64,000 nt of DNA, from the NCBI RefSeq assembly GCF_039535475.1, contig NZ_BAAAXG010000007.1:6813-70812 (forward strand), given 5' to 3'. Under the pieces are notes generated by a model. It searched no databases. It saw only the letters and a list, made by a program, of their open reading frames with translations, and was not told the DNA's origin. The position numbers were made by a program, and so were the translations under genes. The DNA comes from Streptomyces showdoensis (GTDB taxonomy: Bacteria > Actinomycetota > Actinomycetes > Streptomycetales > Streptomycetaceae). This document shows, piece after piece, positions 32,108 through 40,280 of the stretch (positions are counted from its first letter, which is position 1; the number at the start of each line of letters is the position of its first letter).

Positions 32108-33307
32108 ATGCCGCTCGCACTCCTCGCCCTGGCCATCGGGGCCTTCGGGATCGGCACCACCGAGTTCGTGATCATGGGCGTGCTGCCCCAGGTCGCCGGC
32201 GATTTCGGTGTCTCCATCCCCACCGCCGGCCTGCTGGTCACCGGTTACGCGCTCGGCGTGGTCATCGGCGCGCCGGTGCTGACCGTCCTGGGCAACAAGG
32301 TGAGCCGCAAGCGGATGCTCATGGTGCTGATGGGGCTCTTCGTGGTCGGCAACCTGGTCTCCGCGCTCGCCCCGAGCTTCGGGCTCATGCTGACCGGCCG
32401 GGTCATCGCCTCACTGGCGCACGGCTCGTTCTTCGGGATCGGCTCCGTCGTCGCGGCCGGGCTGGTCGCCCCGGACAAGAAGGCCGGCGCCATCGCCACC
32501 ATGTTCACCGGCCTGACCGTCGCCAACATCGTCGGCGTACCGCTCGGCACCTTCATCGGGCAGGCCGCCGGCTGGCGCGTCACCTTCGCGATCGTCGCCG
32601 CCCTCGGCGTGGTAGGACTGCTCGGCATCGCCCGGCTCGTGCCCGCCATGCCCCGCCCCGAGGGCGCCCACCTGCGCCGGGAGCTCACCGCCTTCCGCAA
32701 CCCGCAGGTGCTGCTCGCCATGGCGATGACCGTGCTCGGCTTCGGCGGCGTCTTCGCCGCGATCACCTACATCGCCCCGATGATGACCGAGGTCGCCGGC
32801 TACTCCGAGGGCGCGATCACCTGGCTGCTCGTCCTCTTCGGCGTCGGCATGTTCGCCGGCAACCTGATCGGCGGCCGGTACGCCGACCGCGCCCTGATGC
32901 CCCTGCTGTACGTCACCCTGGGCGGGCTCGCGACCGTCCTCGCCCTCTTCACCCTGATCGCCGGCGACAAGATCCTCGCCGCCGTCGCGATCACCCTGAT
33001 CGGAGCCCTCGGCTTCGCCACCGTGCCGCCGCTGCAGAAGCGCGTCCTCGACCAGGCCCACGGCGCCCCGACCCTGGCCTCCGCCGTCAACATCGGCGCC
33101 TTCAACCTGGGCAACGCGCTCGCCGCCTGGCTCGGCGGCATCGTGATCGCCCGCGGCTTCGGCTACACCTCACCGAACTGGGTCGGCGCCGCCCTCGCCG
33201 CGGCCGCCCTCGGCCTCGCCTTCTGGTCCGCCGCGCTGGAGCGCCGCGCCCCGGCGGCGGCGCCCGCGGGTACCGAGACCGCCGCCCGCGTCGCCGTACA
33301 CCACTGA
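32108..33307 (+). CDS. MFS transporter, DHA1 (drug:H+ antiporter 1) family
   Basis: The 399-aa membrane protein has 12 predicted helices. It starts LALLALAIGAFGIGTTEFVIMGVLPQVAGDF, typical of AraJ/YdhP-like exporters, with motif A as GNKVSRKRMLM between helices 2 and 3 and motif C-like GVPLGTFIGQAAGWR at helix 5. The linker after helix 6 is MPRPEGAHLRRELTAF. It probably exports a drug-like or sugar-like compound using the proton gradient. ATG 32108 follows GGAAGGG. The GlcG-like gene downstream is likely in the same transcript, separated by a 9-bp repeat array. Confidence 0.9.
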   Translation: MPLALLALAIGAFGIGTTEFVIMGVLPQVAGDFGVSIPTAGLLVTGYALGVVIGAPVLTVLGNKVSRKRMLMVLMGLFVVGNLVSALAPSFGLMLTGRVIASLAHGSFFGIGSVVAAGLVAPDKKAGAIATMFTGLTVANIVGVPLGTFIGQAAGWRVTFAIVAALGVVGLLGIARLVPAMPRPEGAHLRRELTAFRNPQVLLAMAMTVLGFGGVFAAITYIAPMMTEVAGYSEGAITWLLVLFGVGMFAGNLIGGRYADRALMPLLYVTLGGLATVLALFTLIAGDKILAAVAITLIGALGFATVPPLQKRVLDQAHGAPTLASAVNIGAFNLGNALAAWLGGIVIARGFGYTSPNWVGAALAAAALGLAFWSAALERRAPAAAPAGTETAARVAVHH

Positions 33308-33331
33308 TCCCCCGCCCTCATCCCCTGTCCC

Positions 33332-33385
33332 CCTCTCCCCCCTCTCCCCCCTATCCCCCCTATCCCCCCTATCCCCCCTATCCAC
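33332..33385. repeat. Six tandem 9-bp units (cctatcccc)
   Basis: Units of 9 bp begin at 33332, 33341, 33350, 33359, 33368 and 33377; the first two read cctctcccc and the last ends in a mismatch. The array lies between the MFS and GlcG-like genes, 9 bases before the AAGGAAAG ribosome site of the latter, and is not coding. Confidence 0.9.
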
Positions 33386-33403
33386 CGCAAGGAAAGCCCC
33401 ACC

Positions 33404-33814
33404 ATGAGCCTCACCCTCCACGACGCCGAGACCCTGATCACCGCCGCCCGCCGGGCCGCCGACACCGCCGGGGTCACGGTCAGCGTCACCGTCCTCGACG
33501 CCGGCGGCCACCTGCTCGCCTTCCGCCGTGACGACCGCGCCGTGCTGATCTCCGGCGAGACCAGCACCCGCAAGGCGTACACCGCGCTCCAGCTGAACGC
33601 GCCCACCGCCGACCTGGTCGACCTCGTCAAGCCCGACGGGCCGTTCCACTCGCTGCCCACCGCGCTCGACCGGCCGCTGCTCTTCATCGCCGGCGGCGTG
33701 CCCGTGCACCGCGAGGGACGGCTCGTCGGGGCCCTCGGCATCGGCGGCGGGGCCCCCGAGCAGGACCACTCCTTCGCGGTCGCGGCCCTCGCCGCGACGG
33801 ACGGACTCGGCTGA
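33404..33814 (+). CDS. GlcG/HbpS-family protein
   Basis: The 136-aa protein has the compact GlcG/HbpS fold: TLHDAETLITAARRAADTAGVTVSVTVLDAGGHLLAFRR taken over helix and strand, GETSTRKAYTALQLNAPT, GPFHSLPTALDRPLLFIAGGVP and RLVGALGIGGGAPEQD. HbpS of Streptomyces binds haem and signals redox state, but it is exported and contains a haem-site threonine and lysine. This member lacks a signal peptide, so a cytoplasmic role (possibly cofactor or small-acid binding) is more likely. AAGGAAAG precedes the ATG. A strong terminator follows. Confidence 0.85.
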   Translation: MSLTLHDAETLITAARRAADTAGVTVSVTVLDAGGHLLAFRRDDRAVLISGETSTRKAYTALQLNAPTADLVDLVKPDGPFHSLPTALDRPLLFIAGGVPVHREGRLVGALGIGGGAPEQDHSFAVAALAATDGLG

Positions 33815-33836
33815 CCGGTCCCGGACCCCGGGCCGT

Positions 33837-33875
33837 ACGGCCCGCCCCTCCGCATCAGGCGGAGGGGCGGGCCGT
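33837..33875 (+). terminator. Strong terminator, 17-bp perfect stem
   Basis: acggcccgcccctccgc (33837-33853) pairs perfectly with 33859-33875 around a 5-base loop, followed by tttcc. It lies 22 bases after the GlcG-like stop. Confidence 0.85.
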
Positions 33876-33966
33876 TTCCGTGTCCCGAAGGGCCCCGAAG
33901 GTCGGTCGACGAAGACCACGGGGGCGCTCCGGGCCCCTTCCCGCCCCCGGAGCCGCCCCCCGTCCG

Positions 33967-35133
33967 TCACACCCGTCGCAGTGCGCCGTCGGTGCGCAGG
34001 TCGGTGAGGGTGGGGTAGCCGTCGACGGCCATGATCAGGTCGGTTTCGGCGAGCAGGGAGCGCAGGACGTGGACGATGCCGTCGGTGCCGCCGAGGGCGG
34101 CGCCGTAGGCGTAGGGGCGGCCGATGCCGACGGCGGTGGCTCCGAGGGCGAGGGCCTTGATCACGTCGGCGCCGGTGCGGATGCCGGAGTCGAACAGGAC
34201 GGGCAGGCCGTCGGCGGCGGCGACCACGTCCGGGAGGGCGTCGAGGGCGGGCAGTCCGCCGTCGGCCTGCCGGCCGCCGTGGTTGGAGCAGTAGACGCCG
34301 TCCACGCCGCCGTCCCGCGCGCGGCGCACGTCCTCGGGGTGGCACAGGCCCTTGAGGACGATCGGCAGGTCGGTCAGCGAGCGCAGCCAGGGAAGGTCGT
34401 CCCAGGTCAGGGGGTTGCCGAAGATGCCGGTCCATTCCAGGACGGCGGCCTGCGGATCCTCCTCCGGGGACTTGGCGAGGCGGGCGCGGAAGACGGGGTC
34501 GGAGGTGTAGTTGGCGAGGGCGTGGCCGCGCAGCTGGGGGAAGTTGCCGGTGGCGAGGTCGCGGGGGCGCCAGCCGGTGAGCCAGGTGTCGAGGGTGATC
34601 ACGATGCCCCGGAAGCCGGCCGCCTCGGCCCGGTGCACCAGGCTCTCCGCCAGGGCCCGGTCGGTGGGGGTGTAGAGCTGGAAGAAGCCCGGGGTGTCGC
34701 CGAGTCCGGCGGCGACGTCCTCCAGCGGATCCACGCTCAGCGTGGAGGCGATCATCGGGACCCCCGTCCGGGCGGCGGCCCGGGCGGTCGCCAGATCGCC
34801 GTGCCCGTCCTGCGTGCACAGACCGATCACACCGACCGGCGCCATGAACAGCGGGGAGGGCAGCGTCGTCCCGAACAGGTCGACCGACAGGTCGCGCTGC
34901 GCGGCGCCGACCATCATCCGGGGCACCAGCCCCCACCTGCGGAAGGCCTCCGTGTTCGCCCGCTGCGTGTGCTCGTCACCCGCACCCCCGGCCACGTACG
35001 ACCACACCGACGGCGGCAGCGCGGCCCGCGCCCGCTCCTCCAGCCCGGCGAAGGTCATCGGGAACGCGGGCAGGGTGCCGAAGAGCCCGGCCAGGTAGAT
35101 CTCGTTCTGGTAGTCGCCGAACCGCTGGGTCAT
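33967..35133 (-). CDS. FMN-dependent alpha-hydroxy-acid oxidase (lactate 2-monooxygenase type)
   Basis: The 388-aa protein is a TIM-barrel flavoenzyme of the lactate/glycolate oxidase family. It shows [27 protein letters not shown] (N-terminal flavin region), [71 protein letters not shown] with the flavin-contacting lysine, and the catalytic [11 protein letters not shown] followed by [19 protein letters not shown]. The [10 protein letters not shown] insertion and total length resemble mycobacterial lactate 2-monooxygenase, which turns lactate into acetate and CO2. An ATG start is used; no partner gene is coupled to it. Confidence 0.88.
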   Translation of the reverse strand: MTQRFGDYQNEIYLAGLFGTLPAFPMTFAGLEERARAALPPSVWSYVAGGAGDEHTQRANTEAFRRWGLVPRMMVGAAQRDLSVDLFGTTLPSPLFMAPVGVIGLCTQDGHGDLATARAAARTGVPMIASTLSVDPLEDVAAGLGDTPGFFQLYTPTDRALAESLVHRAEAAGFRGIVITLDTWLTGWRPRDLATGNFPQLRGHALANYTSDPVFRARLAKSPEEDPQAAVLEWTGIFGNPLTWDDLPWLRSLTDLPIVLKGLCHPEDVRRARDGGVDGVYCSNHGGRQADGGLPALDALPDVVAAADGLPVLFDSGIRTGADVIKALALGATAVGIGRPYAYGAALGGTDGIVHVLRSLLAETDLIMAVDGYPTLTDLRTDGALRRV

Positions 35134-35239
35134 CGCGCGTCTCGTCCTTCCGCCGGTCTCCGCTGTGCGGCGAAACTACCGCCCGGTACCCGCGGAGGGC
35201 CATGGCCCGGGACGGCGGGCCGTGACGTGGCGCGGGAGG

Positions 35240-35824
35240 TCAGGCGGCGAGGGCCTGCGCGAGCTCCTGGCGCAGGACGATCGCGTTCAGGCGGATCGCG
35301 AACGGGACGGCGTCGGTCATCTCCAGGGCGCCGACGGCCGCCTTGTCGAGGCCGATGGTGACGTCGATGCAGAACGCGATGGCGTACATGTGACCGCCCG
35401 TCTCCTCGTCCTGGAGGGCGAAGAACAGGTCCCGGTAGTAGCGGGTGCGGTCGGCGCCCTCCTCGTAGTACGAGAGTCCCGGCAGGCCCTCCTGGGCGGC
35501 GAGGCCCGTGAAGGCCTCGACGAGTTCGCGCTCGACGGTGCCCCAGAAGGACGCCTGCGCCGACTCGGGCGGCAGGGCCTGGCGGACCGCCTCCTTGAGG
35601 GAGAGCACCATGACGAGGACGGGGGCGTGTTCCTGGAGCCCCCAGCCGCGGACCATCCGCACGATGCCGCTGTCGGGGATCGCCTCGGCGGCGGCGCGGA
35701 TGTGGTCGAAGTCGTAGTTGACGGTGGCGGGGGCGATGGCCTCCTGGAAGGCGTGGCCGAGGGCCTGCGCCTGGGCGAGGTGGGCGGGGCCCACCTCGAT
35801 GACCGTCTTGAAGCTGGCGGCCAA
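35240..35824 (-). CDS. Possible Cyt-like cytolysin (type-2 cytolytic delta-endotoxin family)
   Basis: The 194-aa protein has no signal peptide and no obvious transmembrane helix. It alternates helices and strands: KTVIEVGPAHLAQAQALGHAFQEAIAP, NYDFDHIRAAAEAIP, VRGWGLQEHAPVLVMVLSLKEAVRQAL, YYRDLFFALQDEETGGHMYA, and FAIRLNAIVLRQELAQAL. From memory this pattern matches Streptomyces proteins annotated as type-2Aa cytolytic delta-endotoxins, relatives of Bacillus Cyt and fungal volvatoxin, which insert into membranes. I am not certain, and a non-toxic paralogue is possible. The start is TTG 35824, with AAGGAGG 5-6 bases upstream. A palindrome overlapping a CATACT -10 element lies further upstream, so expression is probably controlled. 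Confidence 0.5.
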   Translation of the reverse strand: MAASFKTVIEVGPAHLAQAQALGHAFQEAIAPATVNYDFDHIRAAAEAIPDSGIVRMVRGWGLQEHAPVLVMVLSLKEAVRQALPPESAQASFWGTVERELVEAFTGLAAQEGLPGLSYYEEGADRTRYYRDLFFALQDEETGGHMYAIAFCIDVTIGLDKAAVGALEMTDAVPFAIRLNAIVLRQELAQALAA

Positions 35825-35856
35825 GAGTCCTCCTTAAACAATCTGTTGATCGAGGA

Positions 35857-35871
35857 GGGTCAGTATGACCC
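35857..35871 (-). promoter_or_regulatory. Operator-like palindrome GGGTCA-N3-TGACCC over a -10 element
   Basis: A perfect 6-bp inverted repeat with a 3-base spacer (35857-35871) encloses CATACT on the minus strand, upstream of the Cyt-like gene and in the 96-bp region shared with the divergent sulfite oxidase gene. A repressor bound here would block the leftward promoter. Confidence 0.5.
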
Positions 35872-35920
35872 AGCGCACGGCGGGTGGCCCAGGAGGGTCC
35901 GGGCGTAGCCTGGAAGGACC

Positions 35921-37024
35921 ATGTGCGCCTCCGTGATCCCGCGCGGGCCGGGTGCCACCGCCTGGGCACCGGAGACGGTGACCACCGCCCCGTACAACGC
36001 CCAGACGCCGTCGGCGGCCCTGACCGAAGCGGTCACCCCCGCCGAGGCCCTCTTCGTGCGCGGCCACTTCGGCGTGCCGCGCACGGCGCCCGCCGCGTGG
36101 CGGCTGCGGATCGACGGCGCGGTGCGCGGCCCGTTCGCGCTCGGGTACCCGGAGCTGCTCGCCCTGCCGCACACGGAGCTGGACATGGTCCTGGAGTGCG
36201 CGGGCAACGGCCGCGGCCTGATGACGCCCCGGCCGCCCGGACTGCCCTGGGGGCAAAGGGCGGTCGGCTGCGCGCGGTTCGCGGGTGTGCCGTTCCGGCT
36301 GCTCGCCGAGCGGGCCGGGGTCGACCCGGCGGTCGTCGAGTTCGTCTTCACCGGGGCCGACTCCGGCCCCGTCCACGGCCGCCGCACGCCCTTCGCCCGC
36401 AGCCTGCCGCTCCCCGTCGCCCTGCATCCGGACACCCTGCTCGCCACCCGCATGGACGGCGCGCCGCTCACCCCCGAACACGGCGCGCCGGTCCGGCTGG
36501 TGGTCCCCGGGCGGTACGCGGTGGCGGACGTCAAGTGGCTGGTCGGGGCGCGGGCGGTCACCGAACCCTTCACCGGGGTGTTCCAGACCGAGGAGTACGT
36601 GTACGTCGACGCGGACGGCACCGGCCGCGGGCCGGTGGCCGGGCTGCGGGTCAAGTCCCTGATCACGGCGCCCGAACCGGACGAGGACCTGCGGCGGGGC
36701 CGGGAGACGGTGGTGCGCGGCCGGGCCTGGTCGGGCGACGGGGTGCCGGTGCGGCGGGTCGAGGTGCGGACCGTGCACGAAGACGCCCCCGACGATCCGG
36801 AGGGACCTTCGGGGCGATGGCGGGACGCGGGGCTCGCCGAGCCCTCGGGCCCGTACGCCTGGACCGGCTGGTCCTGCCGGTGGACGCCGGACTCCCCCGG
36901 ACGCTACCGGGTGTTCGCGCGGGCCACCGACGCGGCCGGCGCCGTCCAGCCGGAGCGGGCGGAGTGGAACGCCCGCGGCTACGGCTGCAATCCGGTGGCC
37001 TCGGTCGACGTCGTCGTGGTCTGA
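35921..37024 (+). CDS. Molybdopterin-dependent sulfite oxidase family protein
   Basis: The 367-aa enzyme has the SUOX molybdopterin domain (VRGHFGVPRTAPAAWRLRIDGAVRGPF, MVLECAGNGRGLM with the molybdenum-ligating Cys93, VEFVFTGADSGPVHGR, PVRLVVPGRYAVADVKWL) and the C-terminal Ig-like dimerisation domain (GRAWSGDGVPVRRVEV; WTGWSCRWTPDSPGRYRVFARATD; NARGYGCNPVASVDV). No haem domain and no signal peptide are seen, so it would act in the cytoplasm or on a separate electron acceptor. The persulfide dioxygenase gene begins 14 bases after its stop, so both probably oxidise reduced sulfur in series. A damaged paralogue occurs at the right end of the window. Confidence 0.88.
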   Translation: MCASVIPRGPGATAWAPETVTTAPYNAQTPSAALTEAVTPAEALFVRGHFGVPRTAPAAWRLRIDGAVRGPFALGYPELLALPHTELDMVLECAGNGRGLMTPRPPGLPWGQRAVGCARFAGVPFRLLAERAGVDPAVVEFVFTGADSGPVHGRRTPFARSLPLPVALHPDTLLATRMDGAPLTPEHGAPVRLVVPGRYAVADVKWLVGARAVTEPFTGVFQTEEYVYVDADGTGRGPVAGLRVKSLITAPEPDEDLRRGRETVVRGRAWSGDGVPVRRVEVRTVHEDAPDDPEGPSGRWRDAGLAEPSGPYAWTGWSCRWTPDSPGRYRVFARATDAAGAVQPERAEWNARGYGCNPVASVDVVVV

Positions 37025-37038
37025 GGGCGGCGGGCACC

Positions 37039-38427
37039 GTGCACGAGATCGAGGTCCTGACCACGGCGTCGCTCGGCGACAGCAGCTACCTCCTGGTCAG
37101 CGGCGACGAGGCCGCCCTGGTGGACCCGCAGCGCGACAGCTGGGCGCTGACGGAGTCCTGCGCCGAGCGGGGGGTGCGCATCCGCTACGTCCTGGAGACC
37201 CATGTCCACAACGACTACGTCTCCGGCGCCCTGGAGGTGCGCGCGGCGACCGGCGCCACCGTGGCCGGCCCGGCCCGCGCCCCGTACGCCTTCGACCACC
37301 TCCCGCTCGCCGAGGACGACGAGCTCACGGTCGGCGACGTCACCGTGCGGGCGATGGAGACCCCCGGGCACACGGCCGAGCACACCGCGTACCTGGTCCT
37401 GGACGAGCCGGGGGCACCGCCGGCCGCCGTGTTCACCGGGGGCAGCCTGCTCGTCGGCGGCGCCGGCCGCACCGACCTGTCGGGCGCGGGCCGCACCGAG
37501 GAGCTGGCCCGCGCCCAGTTCCGCTCGCTGCGGCGGCTCGCGCTGCTGCCGGACGCGACCCGGGTGCTGCCGACCCACGGCGCGGGCAGCTCCTGCGCCG
37601 CGGGGCCCGTGCCGGGCGGCCCGGACCGTACGACGACGGTGGGGGCGGAGCGGCGGGGCAACCCGGCGCTCGGGCCGCCCGACGAGGAGCGGTACCTCGC
37701 CGAGCGGGCCACGGGCCTGCCGCCGTACCCCGCGTACTACCGGCACATGGCGCCGATCAACCGCTCCGGGCCCGCCGTCCTCGGCGGGCCGCCGGTGCCC
37801 CGCCCGCTCTCCCCGGCGATGGTCGCCGGGCTGACCGGGGAGGGCGCGCAGGTCCTCGACGCCCGCGACCGCCTGGCCTTCGCGGCGGGACACCTGCCGG
37901 GTGCGCTCTGCGAGGAGCTGGACGAGCGCTTCGCGCGCCTGGTCGCCGAGGTCGTACCGTTCGGGACGCGGCTGGTACTGGTCCTGCCGGGCCCCTCCGC
38001 CGGGGGCGCGGCGGCCGAGGAGGCCGTGGTCCAGCTGCTGCGGATCGGGTACGAGAACGTGGCCGGCGTCCTCGCGGGCGGCGTCGACGCGTGGCGGGCC
38101 GCGGGCCGGGCGGTGCGCTCCTTCCCCACGGCGGACGCGTCCGAGCTGGCCGCACGGCTCGGCGGGGTGCGGGTGCTGGACGTGCGGCCGGAGCGCCCCG
38201 AGGGCGGGATCCCGGGCACGCTCCACGTCCCGCTGCCCGAACTCCCCCGCCGGGTCGCGGAGTTGCCGCGCGACCGGGAGATCTGGACGGTGTGCGGCAG
38301 CGGCCGGCTGGCCACGATCGCGGCGAGCCTGCTGGACCGGGCGGGCCTGGCGGTGCGAGCGGTGACCAGCGGCGGGGTGCGGGACCTTCGGCCGTCCCGG
38401 CGACCCCCGGGTCAGCCGATCGGCTGA
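37039..38427 (+). CDS. Persulfide-dioxygenase-like metallo-beta-lactamase fused to two rhodanese domains
   Basis: The 462-aa protein begins with an ETHE1/BLH-type metallo-beta-lactamase domain (residues 1-240): LGDSSYLLVSGDEAALVDPQRD, the metal site ETHVHNDYVSG, ETPGHTAEHTAYLV and LPTHGAGSSC. Two rhodanese modules follow. The first (about 265-365) lacks the active cysteine (LVLVLPGPSAGG), and the second has it in IWTVCGSGRLATIAASLL. Such fusions oxidise glutathione- or mycothiol-type persulfide and transfer sulfane sulfur, giving sulfite. A sulfite oxidase just upstream would finish the route to sulfate. GTG 37039 was chosen at the domain border with the short gap after the sulfite oxidase stop. 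Confidence 0.88.
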   Translation: MHEIEVLTTASLGDSSYLLVSGDEAALVDPQRDSWALTESCAERGVRIRYVLETHVHNDYVSGALEVRAATGATVAGPARAPYAFDHLPLAEDDELTVGDVTVRAMETPGHTAEHTAYLVLDEPGAPPAAVFTGGSLLVGGAGRTDLSGAGRTEELARAQFRSLRRLALLPDATRVLPTHGAGSSCAAGPVPGGPDRTTTVGAERRGNPALGPPDEERYLAERATGLPPYPAYYRHMAPINRSGPAVLGGPPVPRPLSPAMVAGLTGEGAQVLDARDRLAFAAGHLPGALCEELDERFARLVAEVVPFGTRLVLVLPGPSAGGAAAEEAVVQLLRIGYENVAGVLAGGVDAWRAAGRAVRSFPTADASELAARLGGVRVLDVRPERPEGGIPGTLHVPLPELPRRVAELPRDREIWTVCGSGRLATIAASLLDRAGLAVRAVTSGGVRDLRPSRRPPGQPIG

Positions 38428-38518
38428 CCCGAGGGGCCCCGGGGTGGCCGGAGCATGGGACACGGGCTGCCCCTCCGCCCCGCCGGCCCCGCCCCGTCTC
38501 GCCCCAGGAGTCCCGCCG

Positions 38519-39689
38519 ATGAACCGTCACCGCGCCCTCGCCGGGCTGGCCGCCGCCGTCGCCCTGCTGGCGGGCTGCGCCCAGGGCGGCGAGCGGGCCG
38601 CCGCCGGGCCCGCCACGGCGTCGCCGTCCCCCGGTGCCGCCTCCCCTTCCGCCCCCTCCCCTTCCGTCCCCTCCCCGTCGGCCCCCTCCCCGTCGGCCGC
38701 GTCCCCGGGGGCGCCCGCCCCGGCCGGCACGCTGCTCGTCGCCGACTTCGGCGCGGACACGGTCACCTTCGTCGACCCGGCGCGCGGCCCGGTGGCCTCC
38801 GTGCGGGTGGGCACCGCGCCGTACGGGCTCGCGGTCGGCGCCGACGGCCGGGCCTGGGTCGCGACCGCCGAGGGCGTGGCCGTCGTGGACACGGCCGCCC
38901 GGACCCGCCTCGCCCTCGTCCCGTACCGGACGGCGACCGGTCCCGTCACCACCGGCGAGTACCGGGGCGGCGGCATGGGGATCGCGCTGTCGCCCGACGG
39001 ACGCCGGGCGTACGTGGGCGTCAACGTGCCCGGCGGGAACGGCACCCTGGAGGTGATCGACACGGCAGCCCTGGAGGTCACGGACGCCGTGCCGGTCGGG
39101 CGGCGCCCCTTCGACGTGGACGTGGCGCGCGACGGCTCGGAGGTCTACGCCACGGACCACGACTCCTTCGACGTGACCGCGGTCCGCGCCGACACCCTGC
39201 GCGCGCCGGATCGAGGTGGCCCCGTACGGGACGGAGGGCGGGCTCGGCTCCTGGCTGAAGCCGCACTACGCGGCCGTGCGTCCCTCGGACGGGCGGCTGC
39301 TGCTGCCCTTCGAGGGCGAGCGGCTCGTCGTCCTGGACCCGCGGACCGGTCGCTCCACGGTCGAGCCGATGACGGCGGACACGCATCAGCACGGCGTCGC
39401 GGTCACCCCCGACGGCACCCTCCTCGTGGTCGGCACCGGTCCCATCGACCCGTCCGCCGACCGGGGCCCGTCCCTGACCGTCCGCGCGCCGGACGGCCGC
39501 GAGCGCGTCGTCCCGCTGGACGGCCCGCACGAGGACGTCGCCGTCTCGGCGGACGGCCGTACCGCCTACGTCACGGGCGGCTTCACCCGGGACGGCTTCT
39601 GGGACGGCCTGACGGTCGTCGACCTCGCCGACGGCTCGACCCGCCGGCTGGCGGCCGGCGCGCGCCCCCTGGGGATCGCGGTGCTCTGA
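38519..39689 (+). pseudogene. Beta-propeller lipoprotein, frameshifted near 39205
   Basis: The frame from ATG 38519 encodes a lipoprotein signal (LAAAVALLAGC, lipobox LAGC), a Pro/Ser/Ala linker of about 50 residues with PSAPSPS repeats, and then YVTN-type propeller repeats (LLVADFGADTVTFVDPARG; GIALSPDGRRAYVGV; TLEVIDTAALEVTDAVPVG). At about 39200-39212 the frame changes by one base. The propeller continues in another frame (RIEVAPYGTEGGLGSWLKPH; GVAVTPDGTLLVVGTG; VAVSADGRTAYVTGG) to the stop at 39689. Removing one base from cgcgcgccgg restores a single frame of about 389 residues. It probably sits on the outer face of the membrane as a binding or surface protein. A sequence error is as likely as a real mutation. 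Confidence 0.8.
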
Positions 39690-39754
39690 GCACCGGCTGT
39701 CGGCGCCATGGTGTTGGCTGGCAGGCGCAACGAGTCCCGGCCCGAGGAGCGTCC

Positions 39755-40249
39755 ATGACCGCCGCCCACCGCAACACCCAGCCGCCGCCCGCGCAGGCCT
39801 CCCTCGGCGCGGGGGTGGTCGTCACCGACGCCGCCGGGCGGGTGCTGCTCGGCCTGCACCGCTCCGGCGTCTGGGAGCTCCCCGGCGGCAAGGTCGACCC
39901 GGGCGAGTCGATCGAGCGGGCGGCGGTGCGCGAACTGGCCGAGGAGACCACGCTCGTGGCCGTCGAGGCCGACGCCCGGGTCATCGGGCTCGTCCTGGAC
40001 ACCCAGACCTCGGCGGCGCTGACCCGGATGACCGCCGCGACGGTGGTCCGCGCCCACAGCGGCAGCCCGGCCGTCGCCGAACCCGACAAGATCGAGCGCT
40101 GGGAGTGGACCGCGCTCGACCGGCTGCCCGCGGCCCTGTTCCTCCCCTCGGCCCAGGTGCTGAAGCTGTGGCGCCCCGAACTCCCCATTCCGGACGGCCC
40201 GTTCCACCGCTACGCCGTCGAGCGTCTGGCACCTCCGGGACGCCCCTGA
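39755..40249 (+). CDS. Nudix hydrolase
   Basis: The 164-aa protein has a Nudix domain: GVVVTDAAGRVLLGLHRSGVWELPGGKVDPGES, then RAAVRELAEETTL. In the Nudix box GX5EX7REUXEEXGU, the REL-EE residues that bind metal are intact, but the near-terminal glycine is Thr (EETTL), which is uncommon. Family members cleave nucleoside diphosphates linked to another group, for example oxidised nucleotides or nucleotide sugars. A GAGGAG ribosome site precedes the ATG. It follows the lipoprotein gene by 65 bases and is not clearly coupled to it. Confidence 0.88.
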   Translation: MTAAHRNTQPPPAQASLGAGVVVTDAAGRVLLGLHRSGVWELPGGKVDPGESIERAAVRELAEETTLVAVEADARVIGLVLDTQTSAALTRMTAATVVRAHSGSPAVAEPDKIERWEWTALDRLPAALFLPSAQVLKLWRPELPIPDGPFHRYAVERLAPPGRP

Positions 40250-40280
40250 CATCATTCGGTGAGGGGGAGGGGGGTGCTCC

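Noticed and set aside
27634..32241. A 1,535-codon open frame on the minus strand spanning the CIS end, the MerR gene and the hydrolase
   Set aside because: It is the antisense shadow of genes with strong G/C third positions; its translation is arginine- and proline-rich without any domain, and it covers several well-supported genes.
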